Part shown: positions 46,126 through 56,350 of the stretch, piece after piece | Position numbering within the stretch: the stretch's first letter is position 1 | Layout of the letters: every line of letters starts with the position of its first letter | From: Hypnocyclicus thermotrophus | GTDB lineage: Bacteria > Fusobacteriota > Fusobacteriia > Fusobacteriales > Fusobacteriaceae | Assembly (NCBI RefSeq): GCF_004365575.1 | Contig: NZ_SOBG01000006.1 | Location: 62,001 to 126,000 of the forward strand | DNA length: 64,000 bases | Reading direction: 5' to 3' | The notes under the pieces: model-generated | The model's database searches: none | The model's input: the letters and a program-made list of their open reading frames with translations, nothing else | What the model was told of the DNA's origin: nothing | Program-made: the position numbers and the translations under genes

Positions 46126-47231
46126 GAACCATATATTTTTATACTTTGAACTATTCCTAATATCATTGCTGTAAATAAAAGTGAACTTCCTCCATAACTC
46201 ATAAGTAAAAGGGGTAATCCTGTAACAGGCATTATTCCTATTACCATTCCTATATTTACTATGCTATGAAAAAAAATTATCCCCGCTATTCCATATGCTA
46301 CTAAACTTCCATATTTATCTTCACTTTTATTTCCTATTTTTATAATTGAAAATACTAAAAAAAGATATAATATTACTAAAAATCCGGACCCTACAAATCC
46401 TAATTCTTCACTAAGTACTGCAAATATAAAGTCAGTATGTGATTCTGGAAGAAATTTTAATTTGTTTTGAGTCCCTTGAAATAATCCTTTTCCAAATACT
46501 CCTCCGGAACCTACGGCTATCATTGATTGAATTACATTCCATCCACTTCCTAAAATATCAGCTTCTGGATTTAAAAAAGTTAATATTCTTTTCTTTTGAT
46601 ATTCTTTTAAAAAGAAAAAATATCCAATTGGAATAGATACAATACCTAAAAATATCAAACTAATATATGTTTTTAAATCTATATTATTTAAAAATATAAG
46701 CTCCATATATAAAAATACTAAAACTAACGAAGTCCCTAAATCTGGTTGTTTTACAATTAATAAAAATATTGGAATTAGATGTATACTTGAAATAAAAACA
46801 CTTTTTAGCCCATAAAAATTTTTGTTATAACCATTTACTAAATGTTCTGAAAAAGTTAATATGAAAAATATTTTCGCAAATTCTGAAGGCTGAATATTTA
46901 TAGGTCCTAGCTTTATCCATCTTGTTGCCCCTAATATTTTACTTCCAAATATATATATAGATAACAAAAATAAAATATTAAATATATATATAAGTTTTGC
47001 ATTTTTAGAATAAATTCTATAGTCTATAAGAGAAAAAACTAAAAATACAACTATTGACATAATTCCAAATATTATTTCTTTTATAATAAACGTATCTGTT
47101 TTAACTCTTGTAGCACTATAAATTGTCATCAATCCAAAAGAAAAAATTATTATTATATTAATAATAAACACATAATCTAATTTTTTTAATCTTTTATTTA
47201 ACTTAGAAATAGTTCTACTATTAGTCTTCAT
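46119..47231 (-). CDS. rodA: Rod-shape peptidoglycan polymerase RodA
   Basis: SEDS-family glycosyltransferase, about 370 residues with 10 or so membrane segments. Seen: LGATRWIKLGPINIQPSEFAKI, KQPDLGTSLVLVFLYMELIF, GSGWNVIQSMIAVGSGGVFGKGLFQGTQNKLKFLPESHTDFIFAV (catalytic region of SEDS proteins, here split by my listing only), and LPLLLMSYGGSS. It follows minE with an 11-bp overlap, linking division-site selection and wall growth. The ATG at 47231 is preferred over a TTG one codon before. Confidence 0.95.
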   Translation of the reverse strand: MKTNSRTISKLNKRLKKLDYVFIINIIIIFSFGLMTIYSATRVKTDTFIIKEIIFGIMSIVVFLVFSLIDYRIYSKNAKLIYIFNILFLLSIYIFGSKILGATRWIKLGPINIQPSEFAKIFFILTFSEHLVNGYNKNFYGLKSVFISSIHLIPIFLLIVKQPDLGTSLVLVFLYMELIFLNNIDLKTYISLIFLGIVSIPIGYFFFLKEYQKKRILTFLNPEADILGSGWNVIQSMIAVGSGGVFGKGLFQGTQNKLKFLPESHTDFIFAVLSEELGFVGSGFLVILYLFLVFSIIKIGNKSEDKYGSLVAYGIAGIIFFHSIVNIGMVIGIMPVTGLPLLLMSYGGSSLLFTAMILGIVQSIKIYGSK

Positions 47232-47493
47232 CAAAAATATTTCCTTTTCTTTTTACTTTTTTTACTGGTATTGTAATAGAAAGACCTATATTTTTCTCTC
47301 TTTCTCTTTGGACACTACATTCCAGTCCACTTTCTTCAATAATTAAATATTTCTGAAATACTTTTATCATATCTTTTTTCAAGTCTTCCATTACTTCCTG
47401 ACTAATACTTGCTCTATCTTGAGTAATTACAACTTTTAATCTATTACTTGCTATACTAGCACTATTTTTATTTTTTTTAAATATACTTAACAT
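47221..47493 (-). CDS. minE: Cell division topological specificity factor MinE
   Basis: 90 residues. The N-terminal SIFKKNKNSASIASNRLKVVITQDRAS matches the membrane-targeting and MinD-activating region (R-L-K-x-V-I-x-x-D-R). The C-terminal dimer part includes DMIKVFQKYL and VQREREKNIGLSITIPV. It sits 14 bp after minD. It overlaps the start of rodA by 11 bp. No minC is adjacent. Confidence 0.93.
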   Translation of the reverse strand: MLSIFKKNKNSASIASNRLKVVITQDRASISQEVMEDLKKDMIKVFQKYLIIEESGLECSVQREREKNIGLSITIPVKKVKRKGNIFDED

Positions 47494-47507
47494 CACCCAA
47501 CATCTCC

Positions 47508-48299
47508 CTATCCTCGAAATATATTTAATACACGATCCATAAATTTGATTTTTTCAACATTTAAAAATTCTACTTCATCTCCGAGTAACCTTTTAATTAT
47601 ATTTCTGTAAGCTTTAGCTGCTTTAGTTTCTTCATCTTTAATTACAGCTTCTCCTCTATTTGTAGAAATTATAACAGCTTCATCATCTGGAATAAGTCCA
47701 AGTAAATCAACCTCTAATGTATCTTTTATCTCTTCTACATTTATCATTTCACCTTTTCTAACCATTTCTGGTCTAATTCTGTTAATGATAAGTTTAAGAT
47801 TTAATTTTTCATATGAATCCAAAAGTCCTATTATTCTATCAGCATCTCTTATAGCTGAAAGCTCAGGATTTGTTATTATAATTATTTCATCAGCTCCAAC
47901 TACAGCATTTCTAAATCCTTGCTCAATTCCGGCAGGTGAATCAATTAAAATAAAGTCAAATTCTTTTGCTAACTCTTCAGTGATTTTTGCCATATCCTTG
48001 GGTGACACTGCTGTTTTATCTTTTGTTTGTGATGCTGGCAAAAGTTGTAACTTTGATTTTAACTTTTTATCTTTTATAAGTGCTTGTTTTAATGTAGCTC
48101 TACCTTCTACTACATCTACTATATCATATACTATTCTATTTTCTAACCCCATTACTAAATCTAGATTTCTAAGACCTATATCAGCATCAATTACAGCTAC
48201 ATTATATCCTTCAAGTGCTAATCCTGTACTTATATTACATACTGTGGTAGTTTTACCTACCCCTCCCTTTCCAGATGTAACTGCTATTACTCTCCCCAT
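47508..48299 (-). CDS. minD: Septum-site determining ATPase MinD
   Basis: 263 residues, ParA/MinD family. Deviant Walker A VTSGKGGVGKTTTVCNIS (about 7-24), DADIGLRNLDLVMGLENR, FILIDSPAGIEQGF (Walker B) and a C-terminal amphipathic helix (KIKFMDRVLNIFRG) for membrane binding. It is downstream of dut and upstream of minE and rodA. Its normal inhibitor partner MinC is not encoded in the window. Confidence 0.96.
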   Translation of the reverse strand: MGRVIAVTSGKGGVGKTTTVCNISTGLALEGYNVAVIDADIGLRNLDLVMGLENRIVYDIVDVVEGRATLKQALIKDKKLKSKLQLLPASQTKDKTAVSPKDMAKITEELAKEFDFILIDSPAGIEQGFRNAVVGADEIIIITNPELSAIRDADRIIGLLDSYEKLNLKLIINRIRPEMVRKGEMINVEEIKDTLEVDLLGLIPDDEAVIISTNRGEAVIKDEETKAAKAYRNIIKRLLGDEVEFLNVEKIKFMDRVLNIFRG

Positions 48300-48316
48300 T
48301 TAACTTCCTCCTTTTA

Positions 48317-48760
48317 TTATTTTCCAGTGTGTCCAAATCCACCACTGTTTCTTTTAGATTCTTCTAAGGCTTCTACTATCTTAAATTCTGCTTTATATAC
48401 TTTTTGTAATACAAGTTGTGCTATTCTTTCTTGTGGATTAATTATATATTCATCATTACTTAAATTTATTAATATGATTTTTATTTCTCCTCTGTAATCA
48501 GAATCTATGGTTCCAGGAGTATTAAGCATTGTTATTCCATGTTTTATAGCTAACCCACTTCTAGGCCTTACTTGTATTTCATATCCATATGGAATCTCAA
48601 GATACAATCCTGTAGGAATAAGAGCTCTTTCTAATGGTTTTAATGTTATAGGAACACTATTATTAGAGTAAACATCCATTCCTGCAGCGCCTTCTGTCAT
48701 ATATTTTGGTAGTTTTATATTTTCATTTTCTTTTTTTAATTTTATTATTACTTTATTCAT
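48317..48760 (-). CDS. dut: dUTP diphosphatase
   Basis: Trimeric dUTPase, 147 residues. All five motifs are visible: [44 protein letters not shown] and the C-terminal [10 protein letters not shown]. It keeps dUTP out of DNA. It overlaps the protease gene by 8 bp and lies 17 bp before minD, so it is probably in the same long operon. Confidence 0.96.
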   Translation of the reverse strand: MNKVIIKLKKENENIKLPKYMTEGAAGMDVYSNNSVPITLKPLERALIPTGLYLEIPYGYEIQVRPRSGLAIKHGITMLNTPGTIDSDYRGEIKIILINLSNDEYIINPQERIAQLVLQKVYKAEFKIVEALEESKRNSGGFGHTGK

Positions 48761-49979
48761 TTATATCACCAAGTATTGTAACTGAATAATATTTTTCATC
48801 AAAAATTTTATTTGCATATTTTTTTACTCTTTCTAAATCAATAGCATTTATCTTATTTTTTATTTCCTCTAAAGGAATTATTTTATTATATGTTATATAT
48901 GAAGAGGCTAATCTTGACATTCTAGCTCTTGTTGTTTCTAATCCTAAAATAAGCGAACTTAAAACTTGATTTTTAGCTTTAACAAGTTCTTTTTCTGTGA
49001 TTCCATTTTCTTTTATATCCTTCCATTCTTCGTATATCATATCTATTACTTCATTATAATTTTCTTTTGTCGTTCCTGCATAAACAGAAAAAGCCCCACC
49101 TTCATAAAATACAGTGTTAAATGTATATACTGAATATGCAAGTCCTTTTTCTTCTCTAATCTTTTGAAAAAGCCTAGAACTCATATTTCCTCCAAGAATA
49201 ATTGAAAGTATAGAACCTACATATCTATTTTCACTTGTATACGAACTGCCCAAAGTATTAACACATAAATGTACTTGACTTATCTCTTTTTTTAATATAT
49301 TTTTTACTGCATTTAATTTAAATTCTTTTTTTTCTATTCTATCTTTTTTTATAGTATTAAAGTTTTTAAAGTATAAGTTAAAGGTTTTTAAAACTTCTTC
49401 TTCACTCAAGTTTCCTACAACTACAATTGCAATATTATCACTTGTGTATCTTGTTCTATAATAATCTAATATCTTCTCTTTTGTAAGCGCATTAATACTC
49501 TCTTCTGTTCCTAAAATATTTTTACCATAGTTCCCATTAAATATATATTCATTATTAATATCATGTATCTTTTCTTCTGGTATATCTTCATACATTCTTA
49601 TTTCTTCAATAACTACTTTTTTTTCTTTTTCAATATTTTTCTCTGTAAAAGTAGAATTTAAAAATATATCACTTAATACATCTGCAGCAATTTCAAAATG
49701 TTCTGATAATCCCGTTATATAAAATGTTGTTGTATCTTTTGATGTATAGGCATTCATTTTCCCACCTATATTATCTATTTCTTCAGATATATCTTTTGCA
49801 CTTCTTTTTTCCGTTCCTTTAAATAACATATGCTCTATAAAATGCGAAATCCCACTTTCATTTTCTTTTTCGTCTATTGCTCCAGTTTTTACATATATTC
49901 CCATTGAAAAAGAATTAATATGTGTTATTTTTTCATATAATAAAGGTGTTCCATTATCTAAATGAAGTATTTTACCCAT
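48753..49979 (-). CDS. M16 family zinc metallopeptidase
   Basis: 408 residues, processing-peptidase-like. The inverted zinc motif H-x-x-E-H is at 46-50 in [14 protein letters not shown], followed by the downstream Glu region [14 protein letters not shown]. The C-terminal half has [42 protein letters not shown], which is typical of the family (peptidase and partner half in one short chain). Related to YmxG/PqqL types often found beside dut in Firmicutes and Fusobacteria. The substrate is unknown. Confidence 0.93.
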   Translation of the reverse strand: MGKILHLDNGTPLLYEKITHINSFSMGIYVKTGAIDEKENESGISHFIEHMLFKGTEKRSAKDISEEIDNIGGKMNAYTSKDTTTFYITGLSEHFEIAADVLSDIFLNSTFTEKNIEKEKKVVIEEIRMYEDIPEEKIHDINNEYIFNGNYGKNILGTEESINALTKEKILDYYRTRYTSDNIAIVVVGNLSEEEVLKTFNLYFKNFNTIKKDRIEKKEFKLNAVKNILKKEISQVHLCVNTLGSSYTSENRYVGSILSIILGGNMSSRLFQKIREEKGLAYSVYTFNTVFYEGGAFSVYAGTTKENYNEVIDMIYEEWKDIKENGITEKELVKAKNQVLSSLILGLETTRARMSRLASSYITYNKIIPLEEIKNKINAIDLERVKKYANKIFDEKYYSVTILGDINE

Positions 49980-49988
49980 TAAGTCCTC

Positions 49989-51071
49989 CTAATATTCTGC
50001 TTTATTTAAAAAATATATTCCAATTACTAAAAATAATAAGTTTGGTATCCAAGCTCCTACAAAACTATTTATTTTACCACCAATTGATAAAGCTTCTAAC
50101 GTTGCTTGAATTACATAATAACTATAGCCTAGAAAAATACTAAGTGCTAAACTAATTGCTGATGCACCTCTTACAAATCTACTTCCTAAAGATAAGCCCA
50201 AAAAACTAACAACAAAAGTTGCAAATGGATAAGCTATTCTTTTATTTAACTCTACCAATAATTTACTGACATCTCCACCTGTTCTTTTAATAAAATTTGC
50301 ACTATCTCTTAAATCATTTAATTTAGCTTCTCTTAATATTATCTTATCCCTTAAAAAATCTTGTGGTTTTTCTTTTATTATATCATATATCCTTTCATTA
50401 AAAAAGATAGTTTCATTATTTTCTAAATCATTCTCAACAACTTCTTTTAATATCCAATTATTTTTTTTTATATCAAAATATCCTTTTTTAGATACTATTA
50501 TTTTTTTTATTTTTTTTAATTCATCATCAAATAAAACTAATTCCATATTATCAATAGTGTTTTTTTCGCCATTTATTATCCTTATATAATAAAGATAATT
50601 ACCTTCTCCTTTTAAAAAAACATCTGCTTTTATTTGAGAAATTTTAAGATTGTTATATACTTTTTCATATCTTAATTCTCTAGATTTTTTATTAGATATT
50701 GGTACAACATTATTATAAAACCAAAACGCTCCAAAAGATAATGTAAAAGTAAATATTAACGGATATCTTACTATTCTAAAAAAACTTATTCCTGAAGTTT
50801 TTAATGCTGTAATTTCAAGCGTTGTTGCCATTTTGTTAACAGTTATAAGCCCACCTAATAATATAGAGAGTGGTAATACTGTCATTATCATATCTGGAGT
50901 TATTGATAATGTATATATTAATGCCTCGCTATATGTCATTTCACCTTGAGTAACATACCCTATAATTCTAAATATTTGACTAAGAATAAAAATTACATTA
51001 AACCCAATCAAACTCATAATCCAATTTTTTATAAAATTTTTCAATATGTATATATCAATTTTTTTTAGCAT
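49989..51071 (-). CDS. LptF/LptG family permease (second of pair)
   Basis: 360 residues, YjgP/YjgQ family. Three or so N-terminal membrane segments (KNWIMSLIGFNVIFILSQI; LSITPDMIMTVLPLSILLGGLITVNKMATTLEITALKTSG), a periplasmic domain (about 125-255) and three C-terminal segments ending GAWIPNLLFLVIGIYFL. With the neighbouring paralogue it should form the inner-membrane channel that loads lipopolysaccharide onto LptC. It is the LptG-like member by its STAS-free TM2 motif and order; the F/G naming is not certain. It overlaps nothing and is 1 bp from its partner. Confidence 0.88.
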   Translation of the reverse strand: MLKKIDIYILKNFIKNWIMSLIGFNVIFILSQIFRIIGYVTQGEMTYSEALIYTLSITPDMIMTVLPLSILLGGLITVNKMATTLEITALKTSGISFFRIVRYPLIFTFTLSFGAFWFYNNVVPISNKKSRELRYEKVYNNLKISQIKADVFLKGEGNYLYYIRIINGEKNTIDNMELVLFDDELKKIKKIIVSKKGYFDIKKNNWILKEVVENDLENNETIFFNERIYDIIKEKPQDFLRDKIILREAKLNDLRDSANFIKRTGGDVSKLLVELNKRIAYPFATFVVSFLGLSLGSRFVRGASAISLALSIFLGYSYYVIQATLEALSIGGKINSFVGAWIPNLLFLVIGIYFLNKAEY

Positions 51072-52154
51072 CTATCTACTCCTAGCTTTTTTTACATATA
51101 AAAACATTGTAAGTAATAAAAGTAAAATATTAGGAATAATCATCGCAATACTTGGTGCAATATTTCCTTTTTGCGATATCATATAAAAAATATTAATAAG
51201 AGTTATATATATAAAAATTATTAATATACTTATTCCAAAACTTGCACCTTTCCCAGTTCTATTATTATTTACAGATAATATTACTCCAAGTACTGATAAT
51301 ATCAAAATCGAACTAGGAGTATATAACTTTTTATACATTTCAAGCTCGTATTTAATTGTTTTTTTATTTTGTTTTTTTAAATTATTAATTTTTTTTAAAA
51401 GATCACTAATACTCATGTTTTCGGGTTTTTCTATTGTTGTATTAAAATCTCCAAAAAAAGTATTAATTGGAACTTCTTGTTTTTCAAATTTTCCTTTTAA
51501 AGATATTTTCCCATCACTGCTCACTTTATAAAAGGTTGCATTTTTTAAATACATTTTAGAATTTTCCCATTTTGCTTTTTTTGCCAAAATTACTTGTGGA
51601 TAAATAGTATCTATTTCTTTTTTAAATATAACCAAACTATCTGCAACTGTTCCTTCTGGTTCTAAATGATTTATATAAACATTATAATCATTTATTCCAG
51701 TAACAAATATTTTTTCTTCTAACTGCACCGAAGGTTTTGTATAAGCAATTTTTCTAGATATCTTTATAAGTTTTTCACCAGAACGCGGTATTACACTCTG
51801 ATATAAAAAATATACAAAACACATAATAATAAAAGATAAAGTAAATGTCGGTCTTATTATTTTTTTTAAACTAATTCCAATTGATTCCATTGCTATTATT
51901 TCACTTGTTGTTGATAAAGAACTAAACGTTATCATTATACCTAAAAAAACGCCCATAGGTATAGTTTCTGCAAAAATAGGTGGTAACGTATAAGATAAAA
52001 GTTCCAGTACATCTAGTACTGGCACACTTTTAACTAATATATTTTCCATCATGCTTACTAAAATATCTATTAAAAAAATAAAAGTAAACAAACTGATTCC
52101 AAAAATGATTGGTAATGTAAGCTCTTTATATATGTATTTATTAATTAGCTTCAT
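51072..52154 (-). CDS. LptF/LptG family permease (first of pair)
   Basis: 360 residues. Same fold as the next gene: KLINKYIYKELTLPIIFGISLF, LPPIFAETIPMGVFLGIMITFSSLSTTSEIIAMESIGISLKKI, periplasmic beta domain (about 125-265), and C-terminal membrane helices. The two genes are adjacent and coupled (1 bp gap). Together with LptB (61905) and the OstA-like protein at the right end they indicate lipopolysaccharide export, hence a diderm cell. Confidence 0.88.
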   Translation of the reverse strand: MKLINKYIYKELTLPIIFGISLFTFIFLIDILVSMMENILVKSVPVLDVLELLSYTLPPIFAETIPMGVFLGIMITFSSLSTTSEIIAMESIGISLKKIIRPTFTLSFIIMCFVYFLYQSVIPRSGEKLIKISRKIAYTKPSVQLEEKIFVTGINDYNVYINHLEPEGTVADSLVIFKKEIDTIYPQVILAKKAKWENSKMYLKNATFYKVSSDGKISLKGKFEKQEVPINTFFGDFNTTIEKPENMSISDLLKKINNLKKQNKKTIKYELEMYKKLYTPSSILILSVLGVILSVNNNRTGKGASFGISILIIFIYITLINIFYMISQKGNIAPSIAMIIPNILLLLLTMFLYVKKARSR

Positions 52155-52157
52155 TTT

Positions 52158-52709
52158 TTATTTTCCCCTTTTATCAAGTGCTTCTTTCAATACTTTTTTT
52201 ATCTCTTTTTCATCTGTATATTTTTTTATTGTGTCTGATATATCTTTTGGTATCATTGGTAAAATAACATTTTGTGCTTTTATATATATTTTTGCTATTT
52301 TACTATCATCTAATTGTTTTTCTAAATTTTCTTGATATTTTGCTACAAATGTAATTATAAATAATAAAAATACTGATACAATTACTCCTTTTATAATTCC
52401 AAGTATCATTCCTAATACTTTATCCAAACTCCCACTAACACTTTTAGTTATAACAAATCTAAATAATTTTAATATAAATCCAAATACTATATATACTGCT
52501 ATAAAAAGTAAAGTATATATAATAGTATTAGCTATTCCCTTGTCAACACTAACATTAAGTTTTGAATATACAATAGGTGTTAGTTGTTTTGATATTACTA
52601 TATTTAATCCCAAAAAAAATATCGATAATATCTCATAAATAATCCCTTTTTTGAAACTAAGTAATGCAAAAATCAATAAAATAACAATAAATAATAGATC
52701 TAAATACAT
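52158..52709 (-). CDS. CvpA family membrane protein
   Basis: 183 residues with four membrane helices and the CvpA pattern: LDLLFIVILLIFALLSFKKGIIYEILSI at the start, then IAVYIVFGFILKLFRFVI and LDKVLGMILGIIKGVIVSVFLLF. In known bacteria CvpA proteins affect colicin V production, biofilm or envelope stability; biochemistry is unknown. It begins the Lpt permease run, with 3-bp spacing. Confidence 0.85.
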   Translation of the reverse strand: MYLDLLFIVILLIFALLSFKKGIIYEILSIFFLGLNIVISKQLTPIVYSKLNVSVDKGIANTIIYTLLFIAVYIVFGFILKLFRFVITKSVSGSLDKVLGMILGIIKGVIVSVFLLFIITFVAKYQENLEKQLDDSKIAKIYIKAQNVILPMIPKDISDTIKKYTDEKEIKKVLKEALDKRGK

Positions 52710-52719
52710 ATACGCCTCC

Positions 52720-53904
52720 CTATTTTTTATATACTCTTACCCACAAACATTTTAAATATAAAGTTTCTGGTATATGAAGAATCCATGGATGATCGTTTGG
52801 TTGATAATTTACTCCCAACACCTCTAATATTTGTTCATTTTCTGATGCCGCCATTCTACTCGTTTCTATTAAGTCTTGTAAAGTAATATTATATGCACAT
52901 GTTATTATCCCTACTATACCTCCATTTTTTATAATTTTAAAACTATCTAAACATAAGTTGTAAAAAAACTCTCTTCCTTTTTTTCTTTCTGTTTTCTTTT
53001 TTATAAGAGATGGGGGATCTAATGTAATTACATCATATTGTTCTCCACTTTTTACAATATCTTTTAAAACTTCAAATGCATCTCCTTCAATAGTTTTAAA
53101 TTCATTTTTAAATTTATTTAAATTATAATTTTCATGACATAACTTCAATGCATATTTATCTTTATCTATTGCTACTACTTTTTGACATCCTTCTTTTAAA
53201 GCTGCAATAGAAAATCCACCACTAGATGAAAAAACATCTAAAAATTTAGTTTCTTTATTTAAATATCTTCTTATAAATTTTCTTGATTCTCTTTGATCTA
53301 AGAAAAATCCTGTTTTTTGACCATTTATTATATCTACTATATATCTCAAATCATTGTCTTCCATTATAATTTTATCTGGTATTTCTCCATAAATAATTCC
53401 TGTTTGCTCACCAACACCTTCAATTACTCTATTTTCTACATCTGATCGTTCATAAATTCCTTTAGGTTTTACTATTTCTAAAATAGCTTTTATTATAATA
53501 TCTTTATATTTTTCTATTCCTTCATTTCTAAATTGAACTGATAAATAACCATCAAAATCATCAGCTATGAATCCTGGAATTCCATCTGCTTCTGCAAAAA
53601 ATATTCTTTTTGAATTTGTTTCTTTTTTTAAATATGTTCTTTTTTTATATGCTTCTTTAATTTTTTTATAAAAAAATTCATAATTTATATCTTCATCTTT
53701 TGTTGTTAATACTCTAACTAAAATATTTGTATTGTTGTTAATATATCCTTTCCCTATAAAATTTAATTTCTCATCACATACATTAACTATATCACCAATA
53801 TTATATTTCCCCATTACTGCTTTTACTTCATCTTTAAATACATTTGGATAAAAATTTTTAATTTTTTTATCTTTATTTTTATTTAGTATTACTCTTGTAG
53901 CCAT
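52720..53904 (-). CDS. RlmI-family rRNA methyltransferase (PUA + SAM domain)
   Basis: 394 residues. The N-terminal PUA-like domain (about 1-75) is followed by an RlmI middle domain (YLSVQFRNEGIEKYKDIII, GIYERSDVENR) and a Rossmann methyltransferase domain with LDVFSSSGGFSIAALKEG (SAM loop), AIDKDKYAL, DVITLDPPSLIKKK and GGIVGIITCAYNI. RlmI makes m5C1962 of 23S rRNA. The last motif has C-A-Y-N where C-S-x-x is usual, but the cysteine is kept. It is 10 bp before cvpA. Confidence 0.9.
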   Translation of the reverse strand: MATRVILNKNKDKKIKNFYPNVFKDEVKAVMGKYNIGDIVNVCDEKLNFIGKGYINNNTNILVRVLTTKDEDINYEFFYKKIKEAYKKRTYLKKETNSKRIFFAEADGIPGFIADDFDGYLSVQFRNEGIEKYKDIIIKAILEIVKPKGIYERSDVENRVIEGVGEQTGIIYGEIPDKIIMEDNDLRYIVDIINGQKTGFFLDQRESRKFIRRYLNKETKFLDVFSSSGGFSIAALKEGCQKVVAIDKDKYALKLCHENYNLNKFKNEFKTIEGDAFEVLKDIVKSGEQYDVITLDPPSLIKKKTERKKGREFFYNLCLDSFKIIKNGGIVGIITCAYNITLQDLIETSRMAASENEQILEVLGVNYQPNDHPWILHIPETLYLKCLWVRVYKK

Positions 53905-53916
53905 TTTATTCCTTTC

Positions 53917-54762
53917 TTATCCTATTATTACCATATTATCTATTCTTACGTATTTTCCACCAAATATTCTCTGCACATTTCCTTTTAATTCTATTTTCTT
54001 ATAAATACTTATTTCTCTTTTTTCTTGATTTATTATTTTCCCAAGAACAATAGTTACTTTTTCATCAGTAAACAATCCGCCTGTTGTTTTGCTAATAACT
54101 TTTCCTATTACTAAAGAGCCCGTTTTTGCTATCCCCTCAATATCTTTTTCTAAATTAAATTCTAATATTTCTCCTACTTCTAAAGAACCGTAATTTTTAA
54201 CCGTTCTTATTTCTATAACCCCTATTTCTCGTTTTAAAAATTGACCTTTTTTAATGAAATCTTTATCTGTTATAAGTAAATATGAATATATATCATTTAT
54301 TCTATCTAGCAATGCTTCTCCATTTTTTCTGTCACTATAAAGATATTCTTCTATTTTTTCTATTCTAGTTTGAAGGTCTAAATCAGAATCTCTTTCTTGA
54401 AATATATAATCTTCTAAATTGTCTACTTTTGTATTCAAACTATAATAACTTCCATCTAAAAATACTAAATCATATAGTTTTCTTTGTCTAATTAAAATAT
54501 TGTCATTACTTCTATTTCCTATTATTCTATCTTCTAGAAATCCTATTCTTTCTTCATAACTCATTCCACTTGTTTCCATGCTTATTCCTATTACTTTTTT
54601 TTCTAAATAATTAATCCCTTGAAATTTTGAATTATCAATAGATTTTGTTTGTACTGGAGTATTATTAACAATGCCCCCTTGTTTTACTGTGTTTTGTAAA
54701 GGTACATTATTAGTACAAGCTAATATTATTAATCCTAATACTAATAATACTATTTTTTTCAT
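53917..54762 (-). CDS. Lipoprotein with repeated short helical motif
   Basis: 281 residues with lipobox LILACTN. Three consecutive units of about 33 residues follow the pattern L-E-x-x-I-(F/G)-x...R (YEERIGFLEDRIIG, VDNLEDYIFQERDSD, IEKIEEYLYSDRKNG). The C-terminal 100 residues are beta-rich (GQFLKREIGVIEIRTVKNYGSLEVGEI and VTIVLGKIINQEKREISIYKKIELKG). Similar coiled repeat motifs occur in surface proteins of several phyla. Function unknown. It overlaps the start of the next gene in the operon by one base (54762). Confidence 0.7.
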   Translation of the reverse strand: MKKIVLLVLGLIILACTNNVPLQNTVKQGGIVNNTPVQTKSIDNSKFQGINYLEKKVIGISMETSGMSYEERIGFLEDRIIGNRSNDNILIRQRKLYDLVFLDGSYYSLNTKVDNLEDYIFQERDSDLDLQTRIEKIEEYLYSDRKNGEALLDRINDIYSYLLITDKDFIKKGQFLKREIGVIEIRTVKNYGSLEVGEILEFNLEKDIEGIAKTGSLVIGKVISKTTGGLFTDEKVTIVLGKIINQEKREISIYKKIELKGNVQRIFGGKYVRIDNMVIIG

Positions 54763-55265
54763 TAATTTTCCTCCTCTATTATCTCTATATCATACGAATG
54801 ACTAATATCTAAATCTAAACTATATACTGTAACTTTATAATTTCCGGTTGTTATTTCCTCTTTAAAATTTGAAGTCAAATCCCATTCATATGATAATTTT
54901 AATTCGCCTCTTTGAGCCAATTTTATCTTTTTACTTCTCTCTCTTTTAATATCTAATATATCACTTTTATATATAACTTTATTATCTTTTTCTACTATAA
55001 TATTAAATATATTTTTTCTATTTATTTCTATAATTTTATCTTTTCTAGTAGTATTTTGTATCGTTAAATTAATTATCATAAAATTATTTTGATTAAGTTT
55101 TTTATTTCTTATTGTAGAAACTATCTTTAAACCATTTTTTTTAGTTGTATAAGAATATTTATGAACCGAAAAATAACTTTTTAAAAATATAAACATAAAC
55201 ACTATAACAATTATATCTAAAAAAGTTATTAATCTTGAAGAAATTTTTAATTTTTGAAATATCAT
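54762..55265 (-). CDS. Single-pass membrane protein with BsuPI-like domain
   Basis: 167 residues: one membrane helix (about 15-33), then an extracytoplasmic beta domain. The pattern NIIVEKDNKVIYKSDILDIKRERSKKIKLAQRGELKLSYEWDL...ITTGNYKVTVYSLDL resembles the BsuPI (intracellular proteinase inhibitor) fold, which often serves as a binding module. Similarity is by pattern only. It lies between alr and the repeat lipoprotein, with 4-bp and 1-bp overlaps. Confidence 0.6.
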   Translation of the reverse strand: MIFQKLKISSRLITFLDIIVIVFMFIFLKSYFSVHKYSYTTKKNGLKIVSTIRNKKLNQNNFMIINLTIQNTTRKDKIIEINRKNIFNIIVEKDNKVIYKSDILDIKRERSKKIKLAQRGELKLSYEWDLTSNFKEEITTGNYKVTVYSLDLDISHSYDIEIIEEEN

Positions 55266-56323
55266 AAATATACCCTCTTTACTCTTTTAGTCAGAGATGT
55301 TAATAATTCATATGGTATTGTATCTATCATACTAGCTAATTCACTTATATTCTCATCATATATTATTACTTCATCTCCTAATTTTACTTTATCTACTATT
55401 GAACTGTCTATACTTACCATAAATTGATCCATACATACTAGTCCAACTATTTTACATTTTACATTATGTATCTTTACATAACCTTTATTTGAAAAAGCTC
55501 TTTTTACTCCATCAGCATATCCTGCTGAAATAGTAGCAATTACTTCTCCCTCTTTTGCAAGATATTTTTTCATATAAGATATATATCTAGGTTTATCTAT
55601 TTTTTTTAAATGAACTATTCTAGATTTAAATTTTAATACATTTCTTAAATCCAACTCTTTTTTTGTTGTATTTATCCCATAAAGTGCTATTCCTGGTCTT
55701 ATTAAATTGCTATTTGTTTTATCTAAATAATTAATTATCCCAGCACTATTTGATATATGTTTATATTTTACTTCTATATTATGTGTTAATTTTTCAAATT
55801 CTCTTAATTGATTAATTGTATATTTTTTTTCTTCTTCAACATCTGCAACAGAAAAATGAGAATATATTCCTTCTATTTTAGCTATTTTATTATTTTTTAT
55901 ATAATTATACGCTTTTAAAAACTCTTCTGAAAAAAAACCTCTTCTTCCCATGCCTGTATCTATTGCTATATGTATTCTAGGATAAATTTTATATTTTTCT
56001 ATATTTTTTATATTTTCAAAAGACGCTACTGTTATAATTATATTATATTTTATAATATCGTCATATTCATCACTTAGTACACAGCCCAATATCAAAATAT
56101 CATCTTTTATTCCATTTTTTCTAAGTTCAATAGCTTCATCTACAGAAGCAACTCCAAATATTTTTATCCCATTTTTCTTTAAAATTTTAGATATTTCTAT
56201 TGCACCATGTCCATATGCATCAGCTTTTAATATCCCTAATATATCATGATTATTTGAAATGTTTTTAATTATATTAATATTGTGCTCTAAATTTTTAATA
56301 TTTATTTCAGCCCAAGCTCTCAT
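55262..56323 (-). CDS. alr: Alanine racemase
   Basis: PLP enzyme making D-alanine for peptidoglycan. 353 residues. The PLP lysine is Lys33 in ILKADAYGHG; the catalytic Tyr is in ATISAGYADGVKRAFSNKG, and VGLVCMDQFMV and NLIRPGIALYGIN are family motifs. The ATG at 56323 begins MRAWAEINIKNLEHNI, the usual N terminus, and has GAGGGA upstream. The longer open frame to 56395 would run into a hairpin and is not likely used. Confidence 0.95.
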   Translation of the reverse strand: MRAWAEINIKNLEHNINIIKNISNNHDILGILKADAYGHGAIEISKILKKNGIKIFGVASVDEAIELRKNGIKDDILILGCVLSDEYDDIIKYNIIITVASFENIKNIEKYKIYPRIHIAIDTGMGRRGFFSEEFLKAYNYIKNNKIAKIEGIYSHFSVADVEEEKKYTINQLREFEKLTHNIEVKYKHISNSAGIINYLDKTNSNLIRPGIALYGINTTKKELDLRNVLKFKSRIVHLKKIDKPRYISYMKKYLAKEGEVIATISAGYADGVKRAFSNKGYVKIHNVKCKIVGLVCMDQFMVSIDSSIVDKVKLGDEVIIYDENISELASMIDTIPYELLTSLTKRVKRVYL

Positions 56324-56350
56324 ACTTTGCGTCCCTCTTTCTATGTTTAT

